Assembly: GCA_027487355.1 (NCBI GenBank)
Contig: JAIYDT010000248.1
Coordinates: 1-33,649 of the forward strand
Source of the DNA: Verrucomicrobiaceae bacterium
GTDB lineage: Bacteria > Verrucomicrobiota > Verrucomicrobiia > Verrucomicrobiales > Akkermansiaceae
Direction of reading: 5' to 3'
DNA: 33,649 bases
In this document: in pieces, positions 21,594-28,622 of the stretch
Position numbering within the stretch: the first letter of the stretch is position 1
Layout of the letters: every line of letters begins with the position of its first letter
Translations under genes and position numbers: made by a program
The notes under the pieces: model-generated
Told to the model about the DNA's origin: nothing
Database searches by the model: none
The model's input: only the letters and a program-made list of their open reading frames with translations

Positions 21594-22745
21594 TCAAGCC
21601 AGTTTCGGAACGTCCACCCACGTGCCCTTGCGGTGGGACTCCCAGCTCAGTTCGGCGAGCTGGACGCCTTTCGCGCCTTCGCGGAGCGTCCATGGGAAGG
21701 GCTCGTCGGCGACGACGTGCTTGAGGAAAAGTTCCCACTGGATCTTGAAGGCGTTGTCGAAGGGAACCTGGTCCGGCACCTCGACCCAGCGGTCGTAGTA
21801 GTTGATCGGGCTGTCGATGTCCGGATTCCAAACCGGGCGCGGGGTTGTGCTCTGATGCTGGGCCCAGCACTTGCGGAGGCCGACGATGGCCGAGCCTTCG
21901 GTACCGTCCACCTGCATGGTCAGAAGGTCGTCGCGACGGACACGGACATTCCATGACGAGTTGAACTGGCAGATGATGCCGGTTTCGGTCTCGAACATCG
22001 CGTAGGCGGAGTCATCGGCCGTGCACTTGAAGGGCTTGCCCGCCTCATCGAAACGCTGCGGGATGTGGGTCGCGGCGTGACAAAACACGCGGGTAACGTT
22101 TCCGAAGAGGTTGTCGATGACATATCTCCAGTGGCAATGCATGTCGACGATCATGCCGCCGCCATCTTCTTCCCGATAGTTCCAGCTCGGACGCTGGATC
22201 GGCTGGCCCTGATGCTCGCCGGTGAAAACCCAGTAGCCGAACTCTCCGCGCACGCTGAGGATCTTGCCGAAAAAGCCCTGCTCCTTCAGAAGCTGGAACT
22301 TCCGCAAGCCTGGCAGCCAGAGCTTGTCCTGCACTGCACCGTTCTTGACGCCGGCCTCTTCCGCGATCCGGGCGATCTTGATGGCGTCGTCAGTAGAGAC
22401 GGCAATCGGCTTTTCACAGTAGATATGCTTTCCGGCAGCGATGGCCTTTTCAAGGAAACCGATACGGTATGGCGTGCCGGAGGCATCAAAAAAGATCTCG
22501 TTCGCAGGGTCGGCCAGTGCGGCGTCGAGATCGGTCGTGAAACGGGAGACACCGTACTTCGCGGCGAGGGTCGCCAGCTTGTCGGCATTGCGACCGGTGA
22601 GGATCGGGTCCGGGATGACGCGGGTGTCGCCGCAGACGATGCCGCCCTGGTCGCGGATCGCGAGGATCGAGCGGACGAGGTGCTGATTGGTGCCCATGCG
22701 TCCGGTGACGCCGTTGAGGATGATGCCGAGGTTTCGGGTTTTCAT
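21594..22745 (-). CDS. Gfo/Idh/MocA-family oxidoreductase
   Basis: A 383-residue NAD(P)-dependent dehydrogenase. The N-terminal Rossmann part is GIILNGVTGRMGTNQHLVRSI, followed by the family's EKP motif (IYCEKPIAVSTDDAIKIA) with its catalytic-site Lys. The C-terminal alpha/beta domain carries IVDMHCHWRYVIDNLFG, with the expected histidine region. Such enzymes oxidise or epimerise sugars, inositols or related polyols. The start at 22745 (MKTRNLGIILNG) is preferred over the longer ORF-track start, which runs into the upstream gene. It lies 43 bp after the isomerase gene and is followed by a terminator. It is probably one step in the pathway coded by this LacI-controlled operon. Confidence 0.9.
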   Translation of the reverse strand: MKTRNLGIILNGVTGRMGTNQHLVRSILAIRDQGGIVCGDTRVIPDPILTGRNADKLATLAAKYGVSRFTTDLDAALADPANEIFFDASGTPYRIGFLEKAIAAGKHIYCEKPIAVSTDDAIKIARIAEEAGVKNGAVQDKLWLPGLRKFQLLKEQGFFGKILSVRGEFGYWVFTGEHQGQPIQRPSWNYREEDGGGMIVDMHCHWRYVIDNLFGNVTRVFCHAATHIPQRFDEAGKPFKCTADDSAYAMFETETGIICQFNSSWNVRVRRDDLLTMQVDGTEGSAIVGLRKCWAQHQSTTPRPVWNPDIDSPINYYDRWVEVPDQVPFDNAFKIQWELFLKHVVADEPFPWTLREGAKGVQLAELSWESHRKGTWVDVPKLA

Positions 22746-22788
22746 AAGAGTGTGAAGGTTGAAATCTTGAGTGTTCAGGGAAGACCAA

Positions 22789-23601
22789 TCAAAGCTCCGC
22801 GCAACTGGCGGCGATTTTTTCGAGGAAGCTATGCTGGTTCTCGGACCAGTACTTGCGGGAAAAGATTTCGACTTCGGTCGGGCCGGTGAAGCCGGAGGCG
22901 TGGACAAGGTCGGAAATGCGCTTCGAGGCATTCACTCCCTCGCCCGGCAGGCCGCGATCAAGCAGGACATGGTCGAAGTCGGGCTTGAACTCACAGACGT
23001 GGAAGGCGAACAGGCGCTGCTTTGCTGCACACTGGCGGATCTGGGCTTCAAGGTCGCTTTCCCACCAGACGTGGAAGACATCGACCGCGACGCCGACCAG
23101 CGGATGGGAAATGCGATCGCAAAGCTGGTTGGCATCGCGCATCGAGGCCACGGCGCAGCGGTCCCCGGCATACATCGGGTGCAGCGGCTCGATCGCCAGC
23201 TTGATGCCGGCGGCTTCCGCAGCGGGAAGGATGGCGCGGATCCCCGCTTCAATCTGGTCGAGGTTCTCGGTCGGCGATTGGCCGATCGTGGCCCCGCAGA
23301 CTAGCACGACCATCGGCAGGCCGAGCGCCTCGCATTCACGGAGGACGGTGAGGTTGTCATCGATGCCCACCTTTCGGGACTCCGCTGTTTTCCCGGTGAA
23401 GAAGCCACCGCGGACGTAGGAGACGCCTTTCAGGCCGCTGTCGGCGATGTGCTGCTTCACCTTCGAAAGGTCCTCACCCGCCACGGTTTCCCGCCACACC
23501 GACAGGCCGCCGAAGCCGTGGGAGGCATAGTTTTCAATGCACTCGTCGATCGACCAGGGCTTGGTCGTGAAGGTGTGGATGGCCAGGTGTTCGCGGTTCA
23601 T
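22789..23601 (-). CDS. Sugar phosphate isomerase/epimerase (AP-endonuclease-2-like TIM barrel)
   Basis: A 270-residue TIM-barrel protein of the xylose-isomerase-like family. The likely metal ligands are visible in order: Glu in KLAIEPLHPMYAG, Asp and His in VAVDVFHVWWESD, His in LFAFHVCEFK, and Glu in TEVEIFSRKYW. The N-terminus (LAIHTFTTKPWSIDECIENYASHGFGGLSVW) and the length match the family. These enzymes isomerise, epimerise or dehydrate sugar derivatives, so the substrate cannot be told from sequence. The ATG overlaps the LacI stop by four bases, so it is translationally coupled to it. Confidence 0.9.
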   Translation of the reverse strand: MNREHLAIHTFTTKPWSIDECIENYASHGFGGLSVWRETVAGEDLSKVKQHIADSGLKGVSYVRGGFFTGKTAESRKVGIDDNLTVLRECEALGLPMVVLVCGATIGQSPTENLDQIEAGIRAILPAAEAAGIKLAIEPLHPMYAGDRCAVASMRDANQLCDRISHPLVGVAVDVFHVWWESDLEAQIRQCAAKQRLFAFHVCEFKPDFDHVLLDRGLPGEGVNASKRISDLVHASGFTGPTEVEIFSRKYWSENQHSFLEKIAASCAEL

Positions 23602-24596
23602 GAAAGGGATGGCAGGGTGGAATCGCCGAGGACCAGTTTGCCGGCGAGACGGATCAGGGGCAGCGGCTCCACCGACTCGATGATCGCGGAGGCAAGCTGC
23701 TTTCCAGCCATGCGGGCGAGGTCGTGGACCGGCATGGAAACACTCGTCAACAGGGGCCGGGTCAGTTTTCTAACAGGAGAGTCGTCGAAGCCGGTGACCT
23801 GGCACTGTGAGGGCACCTGGATGCCACCGCGACCAAGCTCGGAAAGCACGGAGGCGGCAACGATGTCGTTCACGCAGAATAGAGTGTTGAAGGACTTCGC
23901 CAGCTTCAACATCGTCCGCGAATCGAGGTGGTCGATGCCGGGGAAATGGAGGATCTGCTTTTCGGGATTCAGGCGGAACCCGTGGGACTTGAGGGTCTCG
24001 ATCCAACCCTTGAGACGGGTTTCATGAACCTCGCCGAGCCCTTCGATGCTGATGAAAGCCGGCTTGAGGTCGCAGCTGTTAGAGACCACATGGTCCACCA
24101 GATCGCGCATGCCCTGTGCATGATCGGACACCACGCACGGCACTCCTGGCACGGTGCGGTTCAGGACCACGGCGGGCACGCCGCGCAGCCTGAGTTCGCG
24201 AAGCACCCTGGGCGAGGGCTCATGGAAAGCGAACACGAAGCCATCAGTGTCGCCGCCCTTCTTGTGCGGAAAAGGATCGTAGTCCGGCCCGCCGGTGTCG
24301 CAGATGATGTTCGACGCGGAGGGCTTCAGTCCCTCGTTGAGACCAGCCACCAGTTGAGAGAAATCGAAGAACAAACCGCGCTCGGGAGCCGCGTGACGGG
24401 GTAGCACCAGACGGATGCTGAGGATCGCGCGTGCCCGGTGCCGACGGACCGTACGGCGTTCGAATCCCAGTTCGCGCGCCACCTTTTCCACCCGGCCACG
24501 CACGTCATCGCTCACCATCCGCGAGCCCTTGAGGGCGCGCGAGACAGTGGAGGCGGAAACTCCGGCCTCGTTCGCGATGTCGTAGATCGTCGCCAT
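23598..24596 (-). CDS. LacI-family transcriptional regulator
   Basis: A 332-residue regulator. The N-terminal helix-turn-helix and hinge are canonical: MATIYDIANEAGVSASTVSRALKGSRMVSDDVRGRVEKVARELGF. The sugar-binding-protein-like effector domain follows (for example GDTDGFVFAFHEPSPRVL, VTGFDDSPVRKLTRPLLTSVSMPV). It probably senses a sugar or sugar acid and represses its own operon, since it is the second gene of the leftward cluster, 2 bp after the DapA-like gene. A palindrome TTGCATGCAA lies just ahead of the first gene and may be an operator. Start 24596 was chosen at the HTH. The longer ORF-track start is upstream read-through. Confidence 0.93.
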   Translation of the reverse strand: MATIYDIANEAGVSASTVSRALKGSRMVSDDVRGRVEKVARELGFERRTVRRHRARAILSIRLVLPRHAAPERGLFFDFSQLVAGLNEGLKPSASNIICDTGGPDYDPFPHKKGGDTDGFVFAFHEPSPRVLRELRLRGVPAVVLNRTVPGVPCVVSDHAQGMRDLVDHVVSNSCDLKPAFISIEGLGEVHETRLKGWIETLKSHGFRLNPEKQILHFPGIDHLDSRTMLKLAKSFNTLFCVNDIVAASVLSELGRGGIQVPSQCQVTGFDDSPVRKLTRPLLTSVSMPVHDLARMAGKQLASAIIESVEPLPLIRLAGKLVLGDSTLPSLS

Positions 24597-24598
24597 GA

Positions 24599-25540
24599 TC
24601 AATAGCCGAGACGGAGCGCGCAGTCGGCGATGATGCCGGATTCCCAATCGGGACGTCGCGGACAAAGCGGATGAGGCTCGGACGAAGGGATGCGGCCGAG
24701 GTGATGCTGGAACACCGCGCAACTGTGCTTGTAGGCCGGCACCGGGGCGCGGAAGCCGACGTTGCCAAGATATTGCAGGGCATCGTTGAGGGCGAAGTAG
24801 CGATCGTCGCCAGTCTCCCAATAGAGGTCGCGCTCGGCGAATTTCTCCGGGCAGAACGCGGCCAGTCCGAGCAGGTAATCGGAGCCATACTCGGTCATGT
24901 CGATGCCGAGATCATTGCCCGTGAAGACCTTGAAGTCTGGACGGATCTGGTCGCGCAGCTCCAGACGGCGAAGCTCCATGCCGCGATCCAGCGACGAGTG
25001 CTTCATGCCCTTCAGCGACGGGATCTTCATCAAACCGGCCACCGTTTCCTCATCGAAAATCATCCCGTTCGGCGCGAACATCTTGCCGAGTTCAAATCCG
25101 AACACCGAGTCAAAGCCCTCGCAGACGGCGGCATACAAATCGACAATCTGCTGCGGCGACCAATCATGGAAACGCGTCGTCTGGAACAGGATCGGCGTGC
25201 CACCGAAGGAGACGATCTGCTCCATCTGCTTGCGGTAGAGTTGCACCAGATCCCCTTCCAGGCCCTCGACGAAGACTCCAGCGACGAAATCGCGCCTGCC
25301 CTGAATGACGTCGCGCGTCCATCCGAGAACGGCGGTTCTTTCCTCTTCGGTCAGGTAATTGGCGTAACCGGTGTCCATGTTCACCGCACAGCCGAGACCG
25401 GCATCGGTGGTCCGGGCCACGGCCTGCTGAAAGGCTTCCCTGGCGATGGTTCCATCGGCTTCAAAGGGCAACAAACACGCGGCATAACCGGTGATCTTGC
25501 GGCGGAGACGGCGGCTGGCATGACGGGCTTCAATCGACAT
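24599..25540 (-). CDS. DapA-like (DHDPS/NAL superfamily) lyase or aldolase
   Basis: A 313-residue class I aldolase-superfamily protein. The start ITGYAACLLPFEADGTIAREAFQQAV matches the TPFxxDGxID pattern. CAVNMDTGYANYLTEEERTAVL corresponds to the TGE-Lx-EER segment. The Schiff-base lysine is probably Lys180 in LKGMKHSSLDRG. Members cleave or make keto-acids (N-acetylneuraminate, 2-keto-3-deoxy sugar acids, dihydrodipicolinate). The substrate-specific residues are not conserved enough to name one, and the neighbours (LacI, isomerase, Gfo/Idh, ROK) favour a sugar-acid catabolic role. Start 25540 was chosen because the longer frame shows no family features. The gene leads the operon. Confidence 0.87.
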   Translation of the reverse strand: MSIEARHASRRLRRKITGYAACLLPFEADGTIAREAFQQAVARTTDAGLGCAVNMDTGYANYLTEEERTAVLGWTRDVIQGRRDFVAGVFVEGLEGDLVQLYRKQMEQIVSFGGTPILFQTTRFHDWSPQQIVDLYAAVCEGFDSVFGFELGKMFAPNGMIFDEETVAGLMKIPSLKGMKHSSLDRGMELRRLELRDQIRPDFKVFTGNDLGIDMTEYGSDYLLGLAAFCPEKFAERDLYWETGDDRYFALNDALQYLGNVGFRAPVPAYKHSCAVFQHHLGRIPSSEPHPLCPRRPDWESGIIADCALRLGY

Positions 25541-25551
25541 GCCGGATTTAA

Positions 25552-25561
25552 TTGCATGCAA
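25552..25561. promoter_or_regulatory. TTGCATGCAA palindrome, possible LacI-family operator
   Basis: A perfect 10-bp palindrome 11 bp before the DapA-like ATG, at the head of an operon that encodes a LacI regulator. LacI-type proteins bind dyads of this size, usually with a central CG. The centre here is AT, so the match is only suggestive. At this place it would lie in the 5' untranslated leader. Confidence 0.35.
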
Positions 25562-25671
25562 CTTTTCATCCGTCCAGCGGAAATTACGAGGGCAACGATC
25601 GCTTTGCCAAGCTGCTCGGTTTTCCACACCCACTTCATGTGCAGGTCCTCTCGGCGCGCTCTTCATCCAGA

Positions 25672-25706
25672 CGGCCCGGCGGTGCCCAATGGAGATTGCC
25701 GGGCCG
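25672..25706 (-). promoter_or_regulatory. GC-rich hairpin in the leader of the DapA-led operon
   Basis: CGGCCCGGC and GCCGGGCCG are exact reverse complements separated by 17 nt, about 130 bp upstream of the operon's first ATG. No T-run follows on the minus strand, so it is not a plain terminator. It could be a leader RNA structure if transcription starts further upstream. Confidence 0.4.
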
Positions 25707-25806
25707 AAGGGATTCGCTCGCCCGTTCACTGGAGTCTTTGGGAGGTTTTCGGAGGGTGCTTTGATCGGTCAGCGCTCGAATCAATCCCAAACCCCTCATT
25801 TCCTGA

Positions 25807-25836
25807 TTGATGTCAAGAGGGATGATCAAACATACT
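25807..25836 (+). promoter_or_regulatory. Possible promoter for the VapBC-like pair
   Basis: TTGATG (25807-25812) is followed after 18 bp by CATACT (25831-25836), which matches four of six -10 positions. It ends 46 bp before the antitoxin ATG. The surrounding sequence is AT-rich for this genome. A second CATACT follows at 25844-25849. Confidence 0.3.
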
Positions 25837-25882
25837 TGGCAATCATACTTGCGATTCCGACTCCTGCGGGGATTATTCGGCC

Positions 25883-26119
25883 ATGGCTCAGTTGACGATC
25901 TATCTGGACCCCGAGACCCAGCGAAAAGTTGAAGCCGCCGCCAAACGGGAATCCATTTCGTTATCGAGATGGGCACGTGAGCGCCTGTCCAAGGCGGCCG
26001 ATATCGAATCTTCGGCAGCATGGGATCATCTCTCCCTCTTCTCAGGAACCATTGGCGACGATTTTCAACTCCCTTCCAGGGATCCGCAGCACCGTGTTGT
26101 TTCCAGCATGGATTCCTGA
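25883..26119 (+). CDS. VapB-like antitoxin (ribbon-helix-helix type)
   Basis: A 78-residue protein. Its first 45 residues fit a ribbon-helix-helix DNA-binding fold: a short strand AQLTIYLDPETQRKV, then two helices (VEAAAKRESISLSRWARERLSKAA). The rest (residues 46-78) is acidic and less ordered, as in antitoxins that wrap around their toxin. Such proteins repress their own promoter and neutralise the PIN-domain RNase encoded next to them. That RNase reading frame begins right behind the stop (26119). The gene is alone on its strand apart from the toxin. Confidence in the fold is moderate because the protein is short. Confidence 0.75.
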   Translation: MAQLTIYLDPETQRKVEAAAKRESISLSRWARERLSKAADIESSAAWDHLSLFSGTIGDDFQLPSRDPQHRVVSSMDS

Positions 26120-26124
26120 TTTAA

Positions 26125-26517
26125 TGCCTTGATACCAACATTTGGTCGTACCTGCTGAGGCAGCCGAACGAGGCATTGATTCGACACCTCAAGACCTGTC
26201 GATCAGGGGATCTTTGCTATACGGAACTCGTCCGTGCCGAGCTTCTTTACGGAGCTCGGAGGAGTTCGCGAAGTATAGAGCTCACCCAGCGGATCGAAAG
26301 CCTCCTTGCTCCCTATCCAGCCCTTCCCTTTGGTTCCGAAGCTGCCGGGCATTACGCGGAAATCCGGACCCATCTGGAGAAGCAGGGAACGCCAATCAGC
26401 CCGAACGATCTCATCATTGGCGCTACCGTTCGGGCGGCCAACGCCACCCTGGTCACCGCCAATCAACGCGAGTTTCTCCGGATTCCAGGCCTGATGTGCG
26501 AGGACTGGACCGTCTGA
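26125..26517 (+). pseudogene. VapC-like PIN-domain toxin, no in-frame start codon
   Basis: The open frame after a TAA at 26122 translates to CLDTNIWSYLLRQPNEALI and on to EDWTV, a nearly complete PIN domain of about 130 residues. The acidic residues of the RNase site are present: Asp in LDTN, Glu in VRAELLYGA, Asp in PNDLIIGA, and the VTANQREF region near the end. However, no ATG, GTG or TTG lies in frame before LDTN. The nearest ATG (26124) is one base out of register; deleting one C after it would give MLDTN. The ORF-track TTG at 26176 would remove the catalytic LDTN. The toxin is therefore probably inactivated by a one-base frameshift, or carries a sequencing error, or uses an unusual start. 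Confidence 0.75.
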
Positions 26518-26592
26518 TGTTCGCCCTCGTTTGAACGATCCATCAATCTCCGTGTCGCCTTCCAGCCCGCATGCTTCACTGTCGGCCAGCCG

Positions 26593-27603
26593 ATGCCTGA
26601 TTCATCCGACACGACCTCCGCCCCGCCCTGGCCATGGCCCAGCGGGGAAGGCCTGCGCTTCGACAGCTTCATGAACCTCGCGCTCCATGATCCGCAGCGT
26701 GGCTACTATGCTCGTCGTATCAAGGGAGTTGGAGCGGGTGGAGACTTCACCACGGCTCCCATGATCTCCGGCCTGCTGGCGAAGGGCATCGCCGCTTGGG
26801 CCACGCGGACCTTGTCGGCGACCCGCTGCCGCCATCTGATCGAGGTCGGACCGGGCGAGGGACTCCTTGCCGCCGCCGTCATGAAGGCCCTGCCGTGGCA
26901 TCGGCGCTGGCGGACCCGGCTTCACTTGGTGGAAACCTCCCGGCCGCTGCGCGAGAAGCAACAGACCCTGCTCGGCAAGCGCGCCACCTGGCATGACTCG
27001 CTGGATGCCGCGCTGGAGGCCGGCGAGGGAAAGGCCTGCCTTTACTCCAACGAGCTCATCGACGCCTTTCCGGTCCGGCGTTTCCGATTGGAAACCTGGG
27101 GCATCAGCGAGCTGTTCCTTCTTCCCGGCGAGGTCCCGCGCGAAGACTGGCGGCCGGCCCAGGACCTTCCGGATTCCCTTCAATTTGCTCATTCACATCG
27201 ACCTGGACAAATCCTCGAAGTCCACGAATCGGTCCAACGCTGGCTCGCCCGTTGGATGCCCCATTGGAAATCCGGGGCCATGCTGACCATCGACTACGGT
27301 TCGGAAACGGCCGAGCTTTATCATCGTCGTCCCCGAGGAACCCTGAGGGCCTATCTCCGTCAGGAACGCCTGGAAGGCCACGCCGTTTATCAGCATCCGG
27401 GACGTCAGGACATCACCGCCGATGTGGATTTCAGTGATCTTGCCAAATGGCTGGGAAAAGGTGCGAACGGGTCTGCCACCCTGACCCGACAACGGGATTT
27501 CCTCCTGCCTTTCGCGCGACAGGGGGACCACGCGGACGCGGCCTTGATTGATCCCGATGGTGCCGGGAATGCCTTTCAGATCCTGGATTTCAGGCTGGAA
27601 TGA
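26593..27603 (+). CDS. SAM-dependent methyltransferase, MidA/NDUFAF7 family (DUF185)
   Basis: A 336-residue methyltransferase. The family's motifs appear in order: FDSFMNLALHDPQRGYYARR near residues 24-42, GDFTTAPMISGLLAKGIA, the SAM-binding IEVGPGEGLLAAAVM, SNELIDAFPVRRFRL, LTIDYGSETAELYHRRPRGTLRAYLRQ, and the late segment GRQDITADVDFSDLAKWL. The mitochondrial member methylates an arginine of a complex I subunit during assembly. Bacterial members are conserved but their targets are mostly unknown. The start at 26593 is an ATG and no signal peptide is present. It ends 12 bp before the convergent ROK kinase gene. Confidence 0.92.
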   Translation: MPDSSDTTSAPPWPWPSGEGLRFDSFMNLALHDPQRGYYARRIKGVGAGGDFTTAPMISGLLAKGIAAWATRTLSATRCRHLIEVGPGEGLLAAAVMKALPWHRRWRTRLHLVETSRPLREKQQTLLGKRATWHDSLDAALEAGEGKACLYSNELIDAFPVRRFRLETWGISELFLLPGEVPREDWRPAQDLPDSLQFAHSHRPGQILEVHESVQRWLARWMPHWKSGAMLTIDYGSETAELYHRRPRGTLRAYLRQERLEGHAVYQHPGRQDITADVDFSDLAKWLGKGANGSATLTRQRDFLLPFARQGDHADAALIDPDGAGNAFQILDFRLE

Positions 27604-27615
27604 AACAGCAGAGGG

Positions 27616-28503
27616 TCATTTCACCACGACTCCCCCAGCCAGCAAAAGAGCGCCCTTGATTCCAGCTTCCTGACCAAGAGCAGGCGGAGTCACCAAAGTC
27701 TCGAGCATCTCCTTGTCGAAGTAGCCGTTCGCGACCGTCTTCAACAGGTCGCTGATCTTCTCATGAAGGCCCGCTGCCTGGGAAACCCCTCCGCCCACGA
27801 CGATCCGGGTCGGGGAAAGGATCGCCAAGAGGGCAAGGATGCCGTGGGCGAGATACCAGGCCTCGATGTCCCACGCGGGATGATCGAACGGGAGCTCGGC
27901 CGCCGGCTTTCCCCATCGGGCCTCGATCGCCGGGCCACTGGCAAGGCCTTCGAGGCAGTTGCCATGAAACGGGCAGACACCTGAGAAGGAATCCCCGGGC
28001 GCGGTGGGAACCTTGAGATGGCCAAACTCCGGGTGCATGGCTCCGTGGACCAGGTTTCCTCCACTGAGAATCCCCGCGCCGATGCCGGTGCCGATCGTGA
28101 TGTAAGCCGCGTCGGAGGCCCCTTTCGCCGCCCCAAGGGCAGCTTCCGCCCACAGCGCGACGTTGACGTCGGTATCCAGCCGCACCGGGACATCGGGCAT
28201 GGAAGAGGCGATCTTCCCAACGAGCGAAAAGCCGGACCAGCCTGGCTTCGGCGTGTTCAGGAGGCATCCATGATCCGCGCTGGCTGGATTCACCCGGATC
28301 GGACCGAAGGCCCCGGTGCCGATCGCGGCGGGCACTCCCCTCTCTCCCAGCCACGCAAGGGCGCGATCGAGGGTCTCATCCGGCGTGGTCGTGGGAAAGC
28401 GGAACTCCTCGAGAATCGTTCCATCCGCGAGGCCCATGGCGACAACAGTCTTGGTGCCACCCAGTTCAAGTGCGGCGACGGCGGAGGAGGGATTGACGTT
28501 CAT
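27616..28503 (-). CDS. ROK-family sugar kinase, fructokinase-like
   Basis: A 295-residue ROK kinase. The ATP-phosphate motif is VAALELGGTKTVVAMG and the catalytic-aspartate region is VRLDTDVNVALWAEA. The YITIGTGIGAGIL loop is followed by the zinc site HPEFGHLKV...CPFHGNCLEGLASGPAIEARWG. The form CxxHGxCLEGLxSGPA is typical of the fructokinase branch. Such enzymes phosphorylate fructose or a related hexose in the cytoplasm with ATP. Start 28503 (MNVNPSSAVAALELGG) is preferred over the longer frame. It diverges from a secreted sugar dehydrogenase gene across 119 bp. Confidence 0.9.
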   Translation of the reverse strand: MNVNPSSAVAALELGGTKTVVAMGLADGTILEEFRFPTTTPDETLDRALAWLGERGVPAAIGTGAFGPIRVNPASADHGCLLNTPKPGWSGFSLVGKIASSMPDVPVRLDTDVNVALWAEAALGAAKGASDAAYITIGTGIGAGILSGGNLVHGAMHPEFGHLKVPTAPGDSFSGVCPFHGNCLEGLASGPAIEARWGKPAAELPFDHPAWDIEAWYLAHGILALLAILSPTRIVVGGGVSQAAGLHEKISDLLKTVANGYFDKEMLETLVTPPALGQEAGIKGALLLAGGVVVK

Positions 28504-28622
28504 GGCGGCTGGGGGACATCCAAGCTTATCAAACGGAGTAAGTCCACATCCCCCATCTGCGCCTCCTTGATTCAAAGATTTCCCTGTAAAGCCATCCGTC
28601 CGGCTTCGTAGAATGGCCTGCC

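Larger units (their letters stand above)
25541..25882. other. Divergent intergenic region with a palindrome and a long hairpin
   Basis: A 342-bp gap without a gene, upstream of both the DapA-led operon (leftward) and the VapB-like gene (rightward). It holds the palindrome TTGCATGCAA near 25552, a 9-bp inverted repeat at 25672-25706, and a possible rightward promoter. The last 80 bp are AT-richer than the surroundings. Confidence 0.5.

Noticed and set aside
26142-26534. 130-codon plus-strand ORF in the VapC region
   Set aside because: It starts at TTG in the wrong frame. The neighbouring frame contains the PIN-domain motifs.
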